Below are positions 51,274 through 59,378 of a stretch of DNA of 64,000 bases, one piece after another. Position numbers and translations under genes: made by a program. Under the pieces are notes generated by a model, which ran no database searches, was not told the DNA's origin, and was given only the letters and a program-made list of their open reading frames with translations. This DNA comes from Protaetiibacter sp. SSC-01 (lineage in GTDB: Bacteria > Actinomycetota > Actinomycetes > Actinomycetales > Microbacteriaceae). The stretch covers positions 1,116,001 to 1,180,000 of the forward strand of contig NZ_CP059987.1 in the NCBI RefSeq assembly GCF_014483895.1, in the 5' to 3' direction. Position 1 is the first letter of the stretch. Every line of letters begins with the position of its first letter.

Positions 51274-52713
51274 ATGCGCTTCACGGGACAGGTTCCGGCA
51301 CACGACCTCACCTACTCCGACGTCTTCCTCGTCCCGAGCCGCTCCGCGGTCACGAGCAGGCTCTCCGTCGACCTCGCGACGACCGACGGCACGGGGGCGC
51401 AGCTCCCCATCGTGTCGGCCAACATGAACTCCGTCACGGGCCCGCGCCTCGCCGCGACGCTCGCTCGCCGCGGCGGCCTCGGCGTGCTGCCGCAGGACCT
51501 CCCGCTGCAAGAGCTCGACGCCGCCATCCGCTCCGTCAAGGCGCAGCCCGTCGGCTGGGACGCGCCCATCGAGCTCTCCGCGGATGCGACGGTCGCCGAC
51601 GCGCTCCGCATCGTGCCCGCGATCGCCGCGGGTGTCGTGGTGCTGCGCGACGCCGCGGGGGAGGAGGCCGGATGCGTCCCCGCCGCACGCCTCGCGACCG
51701 CGCTCCCCGACGCGCGCCTCGGCGACCTCGTGCACGGAGGCGTCACGTCGCTCGACGCCGACGACCTCGAGGGGCCGCGGGCCGCGTTCGACCTCCTCGT
51801 CGACGCGGACGTCGAGGTCGCTCTCGTGCGCCACCACGGCCACATCGTCGGTTCGGTCACGCGGCGCAGCGCCCTGCGCTCCACGATCTACCAGCCCGCG
51901 GTCGACGCCTCCGGGCGCCTGCGTGTCGCCGCGGCCGTCGGCATCAACGGCGACGTCGCCGCGAAGGCGCGTGCGCTCGCCGACGCGGGGGTCGACGTGC
52001 TCGTCGTCGACACCGCCCACGGCCACCAGGAGGGCATGCTCGCCGCCCTCCGCACGATCTCCGGGCTCGGCCTCGACGTCCCCATCGTCGCGGGCAACGT
52101 CGTGACGGCCGACGGCGTGCGCGACCTCGTCGACGCGGGCGCCTCCATCATCAAGGTCGGCGTCGGCCCCGGCGCGATGTGCACGACGCGCATGATGACC
52201 GCCGTCGGCCGCCCGCAGTTCTCGGCGGTGCTCGAGACGGCGCAGGCCGCACGCGAGCTCGGCGCGCACGTGTGGGCGGATGGCGGAGTGCGCTACCCGC
52301 GCGACGTCGCCCTCGCGCTCGCGGCGGGCGCTGCATCCGTCATGATCGGCTCCTGGTTCGCGGGCACGATCGAGGCGCCCGGCCGGCTCGAGTCGGACGC
52401 GAGCGGCCGCCTCTACAAGGAGAGCTGGGGCATGGCCTCGACGAAGGCCGTGCAGGAGCGCTTCGGCCGCCTCGAGCCCTACGAGCTCGCTCGCAAGGAG
52501 CTCTTCGCCGAGGGCATCTCGAGTTCCAAGATCTACCTCGACCCGAACCGCCCCTCGCTCGAGGACCTGCTCGACATGATCACCTCGGGCGTGCGCAGCT
52601 CGTTCACGTACGCGGGCGCCGCGAACCTCGCCGAGTTCCACGACCGCGCCGTCGTGGGCTTCCAGTCGGCCGCGGGCTACGAGGAGGGCAAGGCGCTCCC
52701 CGTCAGCTGGTGA
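51274..52713 (+). CDS. guaB1: GuaB1-type IMPDH-family protein (probable GMP reductase)
   Basis: A 479-residue TIM-barrel protein of the IMPDH/GMPR family with an internal CBS pair (about 90-200). Motifs are [96 protein letters not shown] with the catalytic Cys, and [32 protein letters not shown]. Actinobacterial GuaB1 has been shown to be a GMP reductase in mycobacteria; the same role is inferred here. TACCGT (51262-51267) is 6 nt before the ATG, so it is leaderless. Confidence 0.9.
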   Translation: MRFTGQVPAHDLTYSDVFLVPSRSAVTSRLSVDLATTDGTGAQLPIVSANMNSVTGPRLAATLARRGGLGVLPQDLPLQELDAAIRSVKAQPVGWDAPIELSADATVADALRIVPAIAAGVVVLRDAAGEEAGCVPAARLATALPDARLGDLVHGGVTSLDADDLEGPRAAFDLLVDADVEVALVRHHGHIVGSVTRRSALRSTIYQPAVDASGRLRVAAAVGINGDVAAKARALADAGVDVLVVDTAHGHQEGMLAALRTISGLGLDVPIVAGNVVTADGVRDLVDAGASIIKVGVGPGAMCTTRMMTAVGRPQFSAVLETAQAARELGAHVWADGGVRYPRDVALALAAGAASVMIGSWFAGTIEAPGRLESDASGRLYKESWGMASTKAVQERFGRLEPYELARKELFAEGISSSKIYLDPNRPSLEDLLDMITSGVRSSFTYAGAANLAEFHDRAVVGFQSAAGYEEGKALPVSW

Positions 52714-52733
52714 CGCGTCATCCGTTCCTCGTC

Positions 52734-52783
52734 GCCAAACGCTGCAGCGTTTGGCCCGGCGCGCTAGGAATGGCTGGCGCGGG
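52734..52783. repeat. Dispersed palindromic repeat, family B (inverted copy)
   Basis: A perfect 22-bp palindrome (52734-52755; half-site GCCAAACGCTG) is followed by CCCGGCGCGCTAGG...TGGCTGGCGCGGG, which can fold. The CTA at 52764-52766 is the stop codon of the next gene on the minus strand, so the repeat forms the last codons of that gene. Confidence 0.8.
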
Positions 52784-53807
52784 ATGCCGAAGTGTGCCGC
52801 GCCAGCCGCCGAGATGAGGCGTGCAGCATTGCGGGCGCCTCGGCGAGCGTCGCCCAGGTGGGCCGCGGCAGCGAGCTCGGAAGGCCCGCCCCGCGCAGGA
52901 TGTCGTAGAAGCGGGCGAGCGGGCGCAGGTCCGCCGGGTCCCAGTGGAGCACGCTCCGCACGAGCGGATGCGCCATGAGCTCTCGATCCCTCGACTTCTC
53001 GGCGCGGAAGACGTCGGCGGGCTCACGTCCGCGCAGGTAGGCCGGGTCGAGGTACTTCGCGCGCCCGTCGCACTCGCCGGCGATGCCGTAGTGCTCCCAC
53101 CAGAGGTCCGCCCGCCTCCTGCCCGAGGGCGTCTCGAACTCCCGCTGGAGCTCGGGGCGCGGGAACCCCAGCAGCACGGCCGCGAGACGGGATTCCGTCT
53201 CGGGCGGTGACTCGGCCCGGCCGTCCGCCTCGGCGACGACAGCTCGGGCGCGTCCCAGTCCACGGCCGCGCGAGGCGGCGTCGAGTCGGGCCCACAGCAG
53301 CTCCTTCGACGTCAGACTCGCCCGACCGAACGACGTGCCGAGGGCGGAATCGGCGGCGACGACCCCGTCGACGAACGGGAGGATGCGGGCGAGATCGACG
53401 ATCGTCTGAGCGGGTGAGGTGACAAGCAGGCCGTCGAGTTCGACGATCTCGCGGTCGTCCAACCCCAGAGCGCGGCGGCGCACGCGTCCGCTCGATCGGC
53501 CGCCACCTGCGGGTTCGACGAGCACGTCCACCACGGACGGCCACGCACCGCGGATGCGGATGCCCCACAGCGCGGCGGCGGCGAGGTGGGAGTAGACCTG
53601 CTGGCCCTCGGCTCGCTCGGCCGTGCGGAGGACGAGCTCGCGATGCTGAGCGAGCCGGTCCACGGCAGCCCATTCGTCGACCAGGGCGAACTCGCCCGGC
53701 CGGACACGATGGAGAGTCCCGGTTCGAACGAGCTGGGAGAGCTGCCGATCGGTGATCCCTTGATCGAGAGCCTCTGAGCGGGTGATGCGGCGGAGCGTGC
53801 TGTGCAT
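52764..53807 (-). CDS. AbiEi-like protein with nuclease-like (DUF559-type) C-terminus
   Basis: A 347-residue protein. The N-terminal winged helix resembles AbiEi antitoxins (LRRITRSEALDQGITDRQLSQLVRTGTLHRVRPGEFAL). A middle region typical of the family (SHLAAAALWGIRIRG...DREIVELDGLLVTSPAQTIVDLARILP) follows. The C-terminal part FETPSGRRRADLWWEHYGIAGECDGRAKY looks like a DUF559/PD-(D/E)xK core with Asp and Glu. No AbiEii toxin gene is adjacent, so it is an orphan. The last residues come from a family B repeat. Function unknown; DNA binding is likely. Confidence 0.8.
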   Translation of the reverse strand: MHSTLRRITRSEALDQGITDRQLSQLVRTGTLHRVRPGEFALVDEWAAVDRLAQHRELVLRTAERAEGQQVYSHLAAAALWGIRIRGAWPSVVDVLVEPAGGGRSSGRVRRRALGLDDREIVELDGLLVTSPAQTIVDLARILPFVDGVVAADSALGTSFGRASLTSKELLWARLDAASRGRGLGRARAVVAEADGRAESPPETESRLAAVLLGFPRPELQREFETPSGRRRADLWWEHYGIAGECDGRAKYLDPAYLRGREPADVFRAEKSRDRELMAHPLVRSVLHWDPADLRPLARFYDILRGAGLPSSLPRPTWATLAEAPAMLHASSRRLARHTSASRASHS

Positions 53808-54159
53808 CGCTGCAGCGTCCGACAGATCGGAGCGGTGTGTGAGGCCTCCGTCCACGATGGGGGAGTCCGCATCCGGAGTCCGTCCGTGGACGAGAGGACC
53901 GTCGGCGCGGACGGATGCCAAGCCGCGGCCGTCGGACGCCGAGCAGCGGCCGTCGGACGCCGGATAGCGCGGCAGTTCTCGGCCGAGCGCTGTTGTGATC
54001 ACTGCGGCGCTCGGCCGAACGCTGCAGCGTTTGGCGAAGAACCCGCGACCGAGGTGCTTGGGCGGGCGCACTGGCTCGGGCGGGCGCACAGACGCGGGCG
54101 ACGAGGCCCCGGCATCCGCACAGCGACCGGGTTCGCCCTCCCTGTAGGCTGGCGCGATC
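53808..54159. other. 352-bp intergenic region with repeats
   Basis: No gene is seen. It contains the 17-bp direct repeat GCGGCCGTCGGACGCCG at 53925-53941 and 53946-53962. It also contains the 11-bp inverted repeat CGGCCGAGCGC (53980-53990) / GCGCTCGGCCG (54007-54017) and a family B palindrome at 54014-54035. A TAGGCT -10 box lies at 54145-54150 for the downstream leader ORF and CNNM genes. Confidence 0.65.
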
Positions 54160-54240
54160 ATGGATGACCCTCCGTCTTCGACGTCAGAGCCCCATCACAG
54201 TCCCGCGCCGGTGAGCACCGCAGGGGGTGACGCCCGATGA
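54160..54240 (+). CDS. 26-residue leader ORF coupled to the CNNM gene
   Basis: ATG 54160 opens 9 nt after a TAGGCT -10 box and runs 26 codons (MDDPPSSTSEPHHSPAPVST...) to TGA 54238-54240, which overlaps the next gene's ATG (ATGA). The peptide is hydrophilic, Pro/Ser-rich and has two adjacent His. Short coupled ORFs can act as leader peptides for translational control; it may also be chance. Codon use is GC-biased but not strongly. Confidence 0.5.
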   Translation: MDDPPSSTSEPHHSPAPVSTAGGDAR

Positions 54241-55556
54241 GCCCCGAATGGTGGATGTTCATCGCCGGCATGCTCCTCACGGTCGGCACCGGCCTCTTCG
54301 TCGCGAGCGAGTTCGCGCTCGTCAACCTCGACCGGCACGACCTCGAGAACCGTCAGAGCAAGGGCGAGACGATGCTCGGGCCCACCATCCGGGCTCTCAA
54401 GGTCACCTCGACCCACCTGTCGGCGGCCCAGCTCGGCATCACCCTCACGACGCTCCTCGCGGGCTTCACGCTCGAGCCGGCGTTCAGCGCGTGGCTGCAG
54501 CCGCTCTTCGACGCATGGGGCCTCGGCGCCGCCAGCTCGCGCGTCGTCGCATCCGTCGTCGCAGTCGCCGTCGCCACCCTGCTGTCGATGATCATCGGCG
54601 AGCTCGTGCCCAAGAACTTCGCCCTCGCGCTGCCGCGTCAGACGGCGAAGCTCGTCATCCCCTTCCAGATCGTCTTCACGACGGTGTTCAAGCCGTTCGT
54701 GGCCCTCCTCAACGGCACCGCCAACGCGGTGCTCCGGGCCGTCGGCATCGAGCCGAAGGAGGAGCTCAGCTCCGCCCGCACCGCCGACGAGCTCAAGAGC
54801 CTCGTGCGGCGCTCCGCGAGCGAAGGCTCGCTCGACCGCGACACCGCGACGCTCCTCGCCCGCACCCTCGCGTTCTCCGAGCACACCGCCGCCGACGTCA
54901 TGACGCCGCGCCCGCGCCTCGCCGCCGCACGCCGCACCGACACGGCCGAGACCGTCATCGAGCTCGCGCGACGCACCGGCTACTCGCGGTTCCCCGTCAT
55001 CGACGAGAGCCCCGACGACATCGTCGGCGTCGTGCACATCAAGCAGGCCGTCGCCGTGCCGCGCGAGCGGCGCGCATCCGTGCCCGTCTCCGCCCTGCAG
55101 ACGGATGCGCTGCGCGTGCCCGAGACGATGAAGCTCGACACCCTGCTCGGCGAGCTGCGCGCCCGCAGCTTCCAGATCGCGGTCGTCGTCGACGAGTACG
55201 GCGGCACCGCGGGCGTCGCCACGCTCGAGGACCTCGTCGAGGAGCTCGTCGGAGAGGTGTCCGACGAGCACGACCGCTCCCGCCCCGACGTCGTGCGCAG
55301 CCGCGACTGGCTCACCTTCCCCGGCGCCCTGCGCCCCGACGAGCTGCTCGACCGGGCGGGCGTCACCGTGCCCGAGGACGGCCCCTACGAGACCGTCGCC
55401 GGCTACCTCATGAGCGAGCTCGGCCGCATCCCCGCCGTCGGCGACACCGTCGACATCGACGCAGGCACCTTCCGCATCGAGCGGATGGACGGCCGCCGCG
55501 TCGACCGCGTGCGCTTCACACCCCGGCCCGCCGACGAGCAGGAGGAGGGACGATGA
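54237..55556 (+). CDS. CNNM/CorC-type membrane protein (hemolysin C-like), first copy
   Basis: A 439-residue membrane protein. The DUF21 domain (about 1-200) has MFIAGMLLTVGTGLFVASEFALVNLDRHDLE, STHLSAAQLGITLTTLLAGFTLEPAF and IIGELVPKNFALALPRQTAKLV. The CBS pair (about 220-345) has VMTPRPRLAAARRTDTAE and FQIAVVVDEYGGTAGVATLEDLVEELVGEVSDEHD. The CorC/HlyC domain is at the end. The family is linked to Mg2+ or other ion transport and resistance. Coupled to the second copy by a 4-bp overlap. Confidence 0.92.
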   Translation: MSPEWWMFIAGMLLTVGTGLFVASEFALVNLDRHDLENRQSKGETMLGPTIRALKVTSTHLSAAQLGITLTTLLAGFTLEPAFSAWLQPLFDAWGLGAASSRVVASVVAVAVATLLSMIIGELVPKNFALALPRQTAKLVIPFQIVFTTVFKPFVALLNGTANAVLRAVGIEPKEELSSARTADELKSLVRRSASEGSLDRDTATLLARTLAFSEHTAADVMTPRPRLAAARRTDTAETVIELARRTGYSRFPVIDESPDDIVGVVHIKQAVAVPRERRASVPVSALQTDALRVPETMKLDTLLGELRARSFQIAVVVDEYGGTAGVATLEDLVEELVGEVSDEHDRSRPDVVRSRDWLTFPGALRPDELLDRAGVTVPEDGPYETVAGYLMSELGRIPAVGDTVDIDAGTFRIERMDGRRVDRVRFTPRPADEQEEGR

Positions 55557-56602
55557 GCGCCAACGACTGGTGGGGCATCGCGTGGCTCTTCATCCTGCTC
55601 GCCGCCAACGCCTTCTTCGTCGGCGCCGAGTTCGCCGTCATCTCCGCGCGCCGCTCCCAGATCGAGCCGCGTGCCGAGGCCGGATCGCGCGCCGCGAAGA
55701 CGGCGCTGTGGGCCATGGAGCACGCGACCCTCATGCTCGCGACGAGCCAGCTCGGCATCACCGTGTGCTCGCTGCTCATCCTCAACGTGTCCGAGCCCGC
55801 CATCCACCACCTCCTCGAGGTGCCCTTCGGGCTCACCGGATGGCCCGAGGAGGCCATCGCGACCGTCTCGTTCATCGTCACGCTCGTGCTCGTCTCGTTC
55901 CTGCACGTCGTGTTCGGCGAGATGGTGCCGAAGAACATCTCGTTCTCCGTGCCCGACCGCTCCGTGCTCCTGCTCGCCACGCCGCTCGTCGCCATCGCGA
56001 CGGTGTTCCGCCCGATCATCCGGGCCCTCAACGCGACCGCCAACGGCGTGCTGCGGCTCTTCCGCGTCGAGCCGAAGAACGAGGCCACGAGCGCCTTCAC
56101 CGTCGACGAGGTCGAGCTCATCGTGCGCACCTCCACGCGCGAAGGCGTGCTCACCGACACCACCGGCACCCTCAGCAACGCCTTCGAGTTCACCACCAAG
56201 AAGGTCGCGGATGTCGCGGTCGGCATGGACGCGCTCGTCACCCTCCCCGAGGACGCCACCCCGTCCGACGTCGAGCACGCCGTCGCCCAGCACGGCTACA
56301 GCCGCTACGTGCTCGTCGACGACGACGGCCTCCCCAGCGGCTACGTGCACCTCAAAGACGTCATCGACCTGCGCGACGACGAATACGACGACCCCGTGCC
56401 GCCCAAGCGCATCCGCCAGCTCATCTCGCTCTACCGCGGGATGGAGCTCGAAGACGCGCTCGCCATGCTCCGCCGCGCCGGCAGCCACGTCGCGCGCGTC
56501 TTCGACGAGAGCGGGGCGACGCGGGGGGTGCTGTTCCTCGAGGACATCATCGAGGAGCTCGTCGGCGAGGTGCAGGACGCGACGGATCGTCGGTCCCGGT
56601 AG
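55553..56602 (+). CDS. CNNM/CorC-type membrane protein, second copy without CorC domain
   Basis: A 349-residue paralogue of the preceding protein. The DUF21 domain has LFILLAANAFFVGAEFAVISARRSQIEPRAEAGSRAAKTALWAMEHATLMLATSQLGIT and VVFGEMVPKNISFSVPDRSVLL. The CBS pair (about 205-330) has YSRYVLVDDDGLPSGYVHLKDVIDL and ATRGVLFLEDIIEELVGEVQD. The C-terminal CorC domain is missing. A GGAGGAGGGA site precedes ATG 55553, within the first copy's end. The pair probably forms a heteromer (inference). Confidence 0.92.
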   Translation: MSANDWWGIAWLFILLAANAFFVGAEFAVISARRSQIEPRAEAGSRAAKTALWAMEHATLMLATSQLGITVCSLLILNVSEPAIHHLLEVPFGLTGWPEEAIATVSFIVTLVLVSFLHVVFGEMVPKNISFSVPDRSVLLLATPLVAIATVFRPIIRALNATANGVLRLFRVEPKNEATSAFTVDEVELIVRTSTREGVLTDTTGTLSNAFEFTTKKVADVAVGMDALVTLPEDATPSDVEHAVAQHGYSRYVLVDDDGLPSGYVHLKDVIDLRDDEYDDPVPPKRIRQLISLYRGMELEDALAMLRRAGSHVARVFDESGATRGVLFLEDIIEELVGEVQDATDRRSR

Positions 56603-56616
56603 TCATCACGGGGGTC

Positions 56617-56720
56617 GGGTCGGGGATCCGCTTCCGAGTCGCATGCCCTCGCGTGCCGCCTGTCGGCGGCGCGCTCCCGCCCGACCCGGTGCCAGCGACT
56701 CGGAAACGGATCCCCGACCC
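56617..56720. repeat. Long palindromic element, family C (copy 2)
   Basis: Outer arms of 26 bp (56617-56642 and 56695-56720) are complementary with a single mismatch; they begin GGGTCGGGGATCCG. The inside again has GCATGCCCTCGCGTGCCGCC and GCGCGCTCCCG, as in copy 1 at 46971. It lies between convergent CNNM and OYE genes and could fold into a very long terminator-like hairpin. Confidence 0.85.
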
Positions 56721-56793
56721 TCCTGCTCGTGACTGCACGTGCGGGCACGGCGTTCTGTCGGGCGTCGGGGGCGTCGAGGGCTCCGTCGGCGGG

Positions 56794-57873
56794 CTAGGGG
56801 CGGGGCTTGGCTCGGAGGTACTGCGGGGGCCAGTAGGGGAGGTCGACGCCGAGGGCCGCGGCGGCGCGCAGGGGGAAGTGCGGGTCGCGCAGGAGCTCAC
56901 GGCCCATCATGACGGCGTCCGCACGGCCCGAGCGGATGATGTCGTCGGCGTGGGCGGGATCGGTGATGAGACCGACCGCCGAGACCTCGACATCCTCCTC
57001 GGAGACACGCTCCGCGAGCGGCACCTGGTAGCCGGGGGAGAGCGGGATGCTCTGGTGCGCCACGAGGCCGCCGCTCGACACGTCGAACAGGTCGGCGCCT
57101 GCCTCCCGCGCCCACGCCGCGACCGTCGCGGTCTGCTCGGCATCCCAGCCGCCCTCCGCCCAGTCGGTGGCGGAGAAGCGCACGAGCAGGGGCACGTCGT
57201 CGCCGACCGCCTCGCGCATCCCCCGCACAGCCTCCAGCAGCAGCCGCGCCCGGTTCTCGAGCGAGCCGCCGTACGCATCGTCGCGCAGGTTCGACAGCGG
57301 CGACAGGAACTGGTGCAGGAGGTAGCCGTGCGCCGCGTGCAGCTCCACGACGCCGAAGCCCGCGCGCACGGCGCGACGCGCCGCATCCGCGAAGCCCCGC
57401 ACGATCGCGGGCAGCTCGTCGACGTCGAGGGCGCGCGGCACGGCGTAGCCGTCGAACGCGACGGCCGAGGGCGCGACCGTCTGCCAGCCGCCGTCGTCGG
57501 GCGGCACGGTGCCGTGCTGGTCGAAACCCCACGGGGCGAACGTCGACGCCTTCCGGCCGGCGTGCGCGAGCTGGATGCCGGGCACGGCGCCCTGCGACCG
57601 CACGAACGCGGCGATACGCGCCCAGGCGGCCTCCTGCTCATCGTTCCAGAGCCCGGTGTCCTGCGGCGTGATGCGGGCGTCGGGCGAGATCGCCGTCGCC
57701 TCCGCGATCACGAGACCCGCGCCGCCGCGAGCGAGCGCGCCGAGGTGCACGAGGTGCCAGTCCGTCGGCACGCCGTCGCGCTCCGGCACCGAGTACTGGC
57801 ACATGGGCGCGACCCACAGCCGGTTGCGGATGTCGGTCGAGCGGACGCTGATCGGGTCGAAGAGCCCCGGCAT
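56794..57873 (-). CDS. Old-yellow-enzyme-family NADH:flavin oxidoreductase (YqjM-like)
   Basis: A 359-residue FMN enzyme. Motifs are GLFDPISVRSTDIRNRLWVAPMCQYS (the Cys as in YqjM), IQLAHAGRKAS, RAGFGVVELHAAHGYLLHQFLSPLSNLRDDAYGGSLENRARLLLE and VMMGRELLRDPHFPLRAA. It reduces activated C=C bonds of enals or nitro compounds; the physiological substrate is unknown. It starts 1 bp after the HAD gene and belongs to its operon. An AGGAG lies inside the HAD end. Confidence 0.92.
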   Translation of the reverse strand: MPGLFDPISVRSTDIRNRLWVAPMCQYSVPERDGVPTDWHLVHLGALARGGAGLVIAEATAISPDARITPQDTGLWNDEQEAAWARIAAFVRSQGAVPGIQLAHAGRKASTFAPWGFDQHGTVPPDDGGWQTVAPSAVAFDGYAVPRALDVDELPAIVRGFADAARRAVRAGFGVVELHAAHGYLLHQFLSPLSNLRDDAYGGSLENRARLLLEAVRGMREAVGDDVPLLVRFSATDWAEGGWDAEQTATVAAWAREAGADLFDVSSGGLVAHQSIPLSPGYQVPLAERVSEEDVEVSAVGLITDPAHADDIIRSGRADAVMMGRELLRDPHFPLRAAAALGVDLPYWPPQYLRAKPRP

Positions 57874-57874
57874 C

Positions 57875-58498
57875 TCAGGACTCCTGCGCGAGCGACTCGA
57901 GGAAGGTGCGGAGGCCCTTCACGCTCGTGAAGACGTGGCCCGTGACCCCGAGGGCCGTCGCGCTCTCCACGTTGGCGACCTTGTTGTCGACGAACACCAT
58001 CTCGGCGAGCTCGATGCCGAGGCCCTCGGCGGCGCGGCGGTAGATCTCCGGGTCGGGCTTGAGCAGCCCCATCTCGGCGCTCACGAAGACCTTCTCGAAG
58101 CCGTACGAGAACGGCGCGTTGCGGAATGCGTCGCCGAAGTCGAAGCCCGCGTTCGACAGCAGCGCGAGGCGTGTGCCGCCCTGACGCAGCTCGTCGATGA
58201 GCTGCACGGTGCCCGGTTCGACCGTGATCCAACCGCGGAAGTCGATCGCCCACAGGCGCTGGATCGTCGGGAGATCCCACGAGGCCCCGAGATCGGCCGC
58301 GACGCGCTGCCAGTACTCGACGACGCGGATGCTGCCCGAGTCGAGCGCGTCGCGGTGGTGCCAGTAGACGGGCCAGAAACGACCGGCCTCCTGCTCGGCG
58401 GCACCGAGCAGCGCGAGCGTGTCGTGCTCGCTCGGAGACATCGAGATGACCTCCCCGTAGTCGAAGACGACGACACGACCGGGGATGCTGATGCTCAC
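57875..58498 (-). CDS. HAD-superfamily hydrolase
   Basis: A 207-residue HAD hydrolase of the YihX/epoxide-hydrolase-N-like group. Motif I is VVFDYGEVIS, where the second Asp of DxD is replaced by Gly. Motif II is LALLSNAG, motif III is the Lys of GLLKPDPEIY, and motif IV is VFVDNKVANVESA. The loss of the second motif-I Asp resembles members that act as dehalogenases or weak phosphatases. GTG 58498 is 6 nt after a TAGTTT -10 box on this strand. Confidence 0.87.
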   Translation of the reverse strand: MSISIPGRVVVFDYGEVISMSPSEHDTLALLGAAEQEAGRFWPVYWHHRDALDSGSIRVVEYWQRVAADLGASWDLPTIQRLWAIDFRGWITVEPGTVQLIDELRQGGTRLALLSNAGFDFGDAFRNAPFSYGFEKVFVSAEMGLLKPDPEIYRRAAEGLGIELAEMVFVDNKVANVESATALGVTGHVFTSVKGLRTFLESLAQES

Positions 58499-58520
58499 CG
58501 TCCCAAACTATCGTGGCGCC
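58499..58520. promoter_or_regulatory. 22-bp divergent promoter with overlapping -10 boxes
   Basis: TATCGT (58509-58514) precedes nnrD by 6 nt. TAGTTT on the minus strand (58510-58505) precedes the HAD gene by 6 nt. The two hexamers share bases 58509-58510. Both genes would be leaderless and expressed from one short spacer, perhaps exclusively of each other (inference). Confidence 0.7.
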
Positions 58521-59336
58521 ATGGGTGCTGATTTCACGCCGGAGCGGGCACGCGACTGGATCGCGGTCCCGGGTCCGGATGACGACAAGTACTCGCGCGG
58601 GGTCGTCGGCTTCGCGACGGGCTCGGCACGCTATCCGGGCGCCGCGGTGCTCGGCGTCGAGGCCGCGCTGCACACCGGCGTCGGGATGGTGCGCTACCTC
58701 GGAGCGGGGCGTCCGACGCGGCTCGTGCTGCAGCGCCGCCCGGAGGCTGTCACAAGCGTCGGCCGCGTGCAGGCGTGGGTCGTCGGCTCGGGGCAGGACC
58801 CGGATGCGCTCGACGAGTACTCGGCGTCGGTGCGCGACCGCGCGCTCGCCGACGCCGTGCCGACCGTCATCGACGCCGGCGCGCTCGGGCTCGTCGACCG
58901 TGCCGAGGGCACGCGCGTGCTCGTGCCGCACGCGGGGGAGCTCGCCCGGATGCTCGGTCGCGACCGCGACGAGGTGCTCGCGGATGCGCCGGGCGCGGCC
59001 CTCGAGGCGGCGTCGCGCTGGCAGGCGGTCGTGCTGCTCAAGGGCCACACGAGCTACGTCGCCGACCCCGACGGCGGCCTGCTCGACGTGAACTGCGCGC
59101 CGCCGTGGACCGCGACGGCGGGCGCGGGCGACGCGCTGGCGGGCGTGCTCGGAGCGCTCCTCGCGACCCACCATCTCGAGCTCGACGCCGACCCCGGCGC
59201 GGCCGCTCCCGTCGCGGCGACCGCCGCCGTGCTCCACGGCCTCGCGGCGGAGCGTGCGAGCCGGGGCGGACCCTTCACGGTGCTGCAGCTGTGCGCGGAG
59301 CTGCCCGGCGTCATCCGGGACCTGCTGCGCGGCTGA
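58521..59336 (+). CDS. nnrD: ADP/ATP-dependent NAD(P)H-hydrate dehydratase
   Basis: Repairs hydrated NAD(P)H. The 271-residue protein is the YjeF C-terminal domain alone (ribokinase-like). It has YSRGVVGFATGSARYPGAAVLGVEAALHTGVGMVRYLG, VVGSGQDPDA, VIDAGALGL, VLVPHAGELARML, VVLLKGHTSYVADPDG and TATAGAGDALAGVLGALLA with the catalytic Asp. No epimerase (NnrE) domain is fused. ATG 58521 is leaderless behind TATCGT. Confidence 0.92.
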   Translation: MGADFTPERARDWIAVPGPDDDKYSRGVVGFATGSARYPGAAVLGVEAALHTGVGMVRYLGAGRPTRLVLQRRPEAVTSVGRVQAWVVGSGQDPDALDEYSASVRDRALADAVPTVIDAGALGLVDRAEGTRVLVPHAGELARMLGRDRDEVLADAPGAALEAASRWQAVVLLKGHTSYVADPDGGLLDVNCAPPWTATAGAGDALAGVLGALLATHHLELDADPGAAAPVAATAAVLHGLAAERASRGGPFTVLQLCAELPGVIRDLLRG

Positions 59337-59342
59337 GCCCGT

Positions 59343-59378
59343 CCGGCCACCAGGCCGGCCGCCCCGACGGCCCGGCCG
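59343..59378. terminator. Short hairpins between nnrD and ABC ATPase genes
   Basis: CCGGCC-ACCA-GGCCGG (59343-59358) and a GACGGCC-CGGCCGTC type stem follow each other in the convergent spacer. Both could stop transcription in either direction. Confidence 0.5.

Noticed and set aside
52764-53807. Complete AbiE toxin-antitoxin system
   Set aside because: No nucleotidyltransferase (AbiEii) gene is found next to the AbiEi-like gene on either side.
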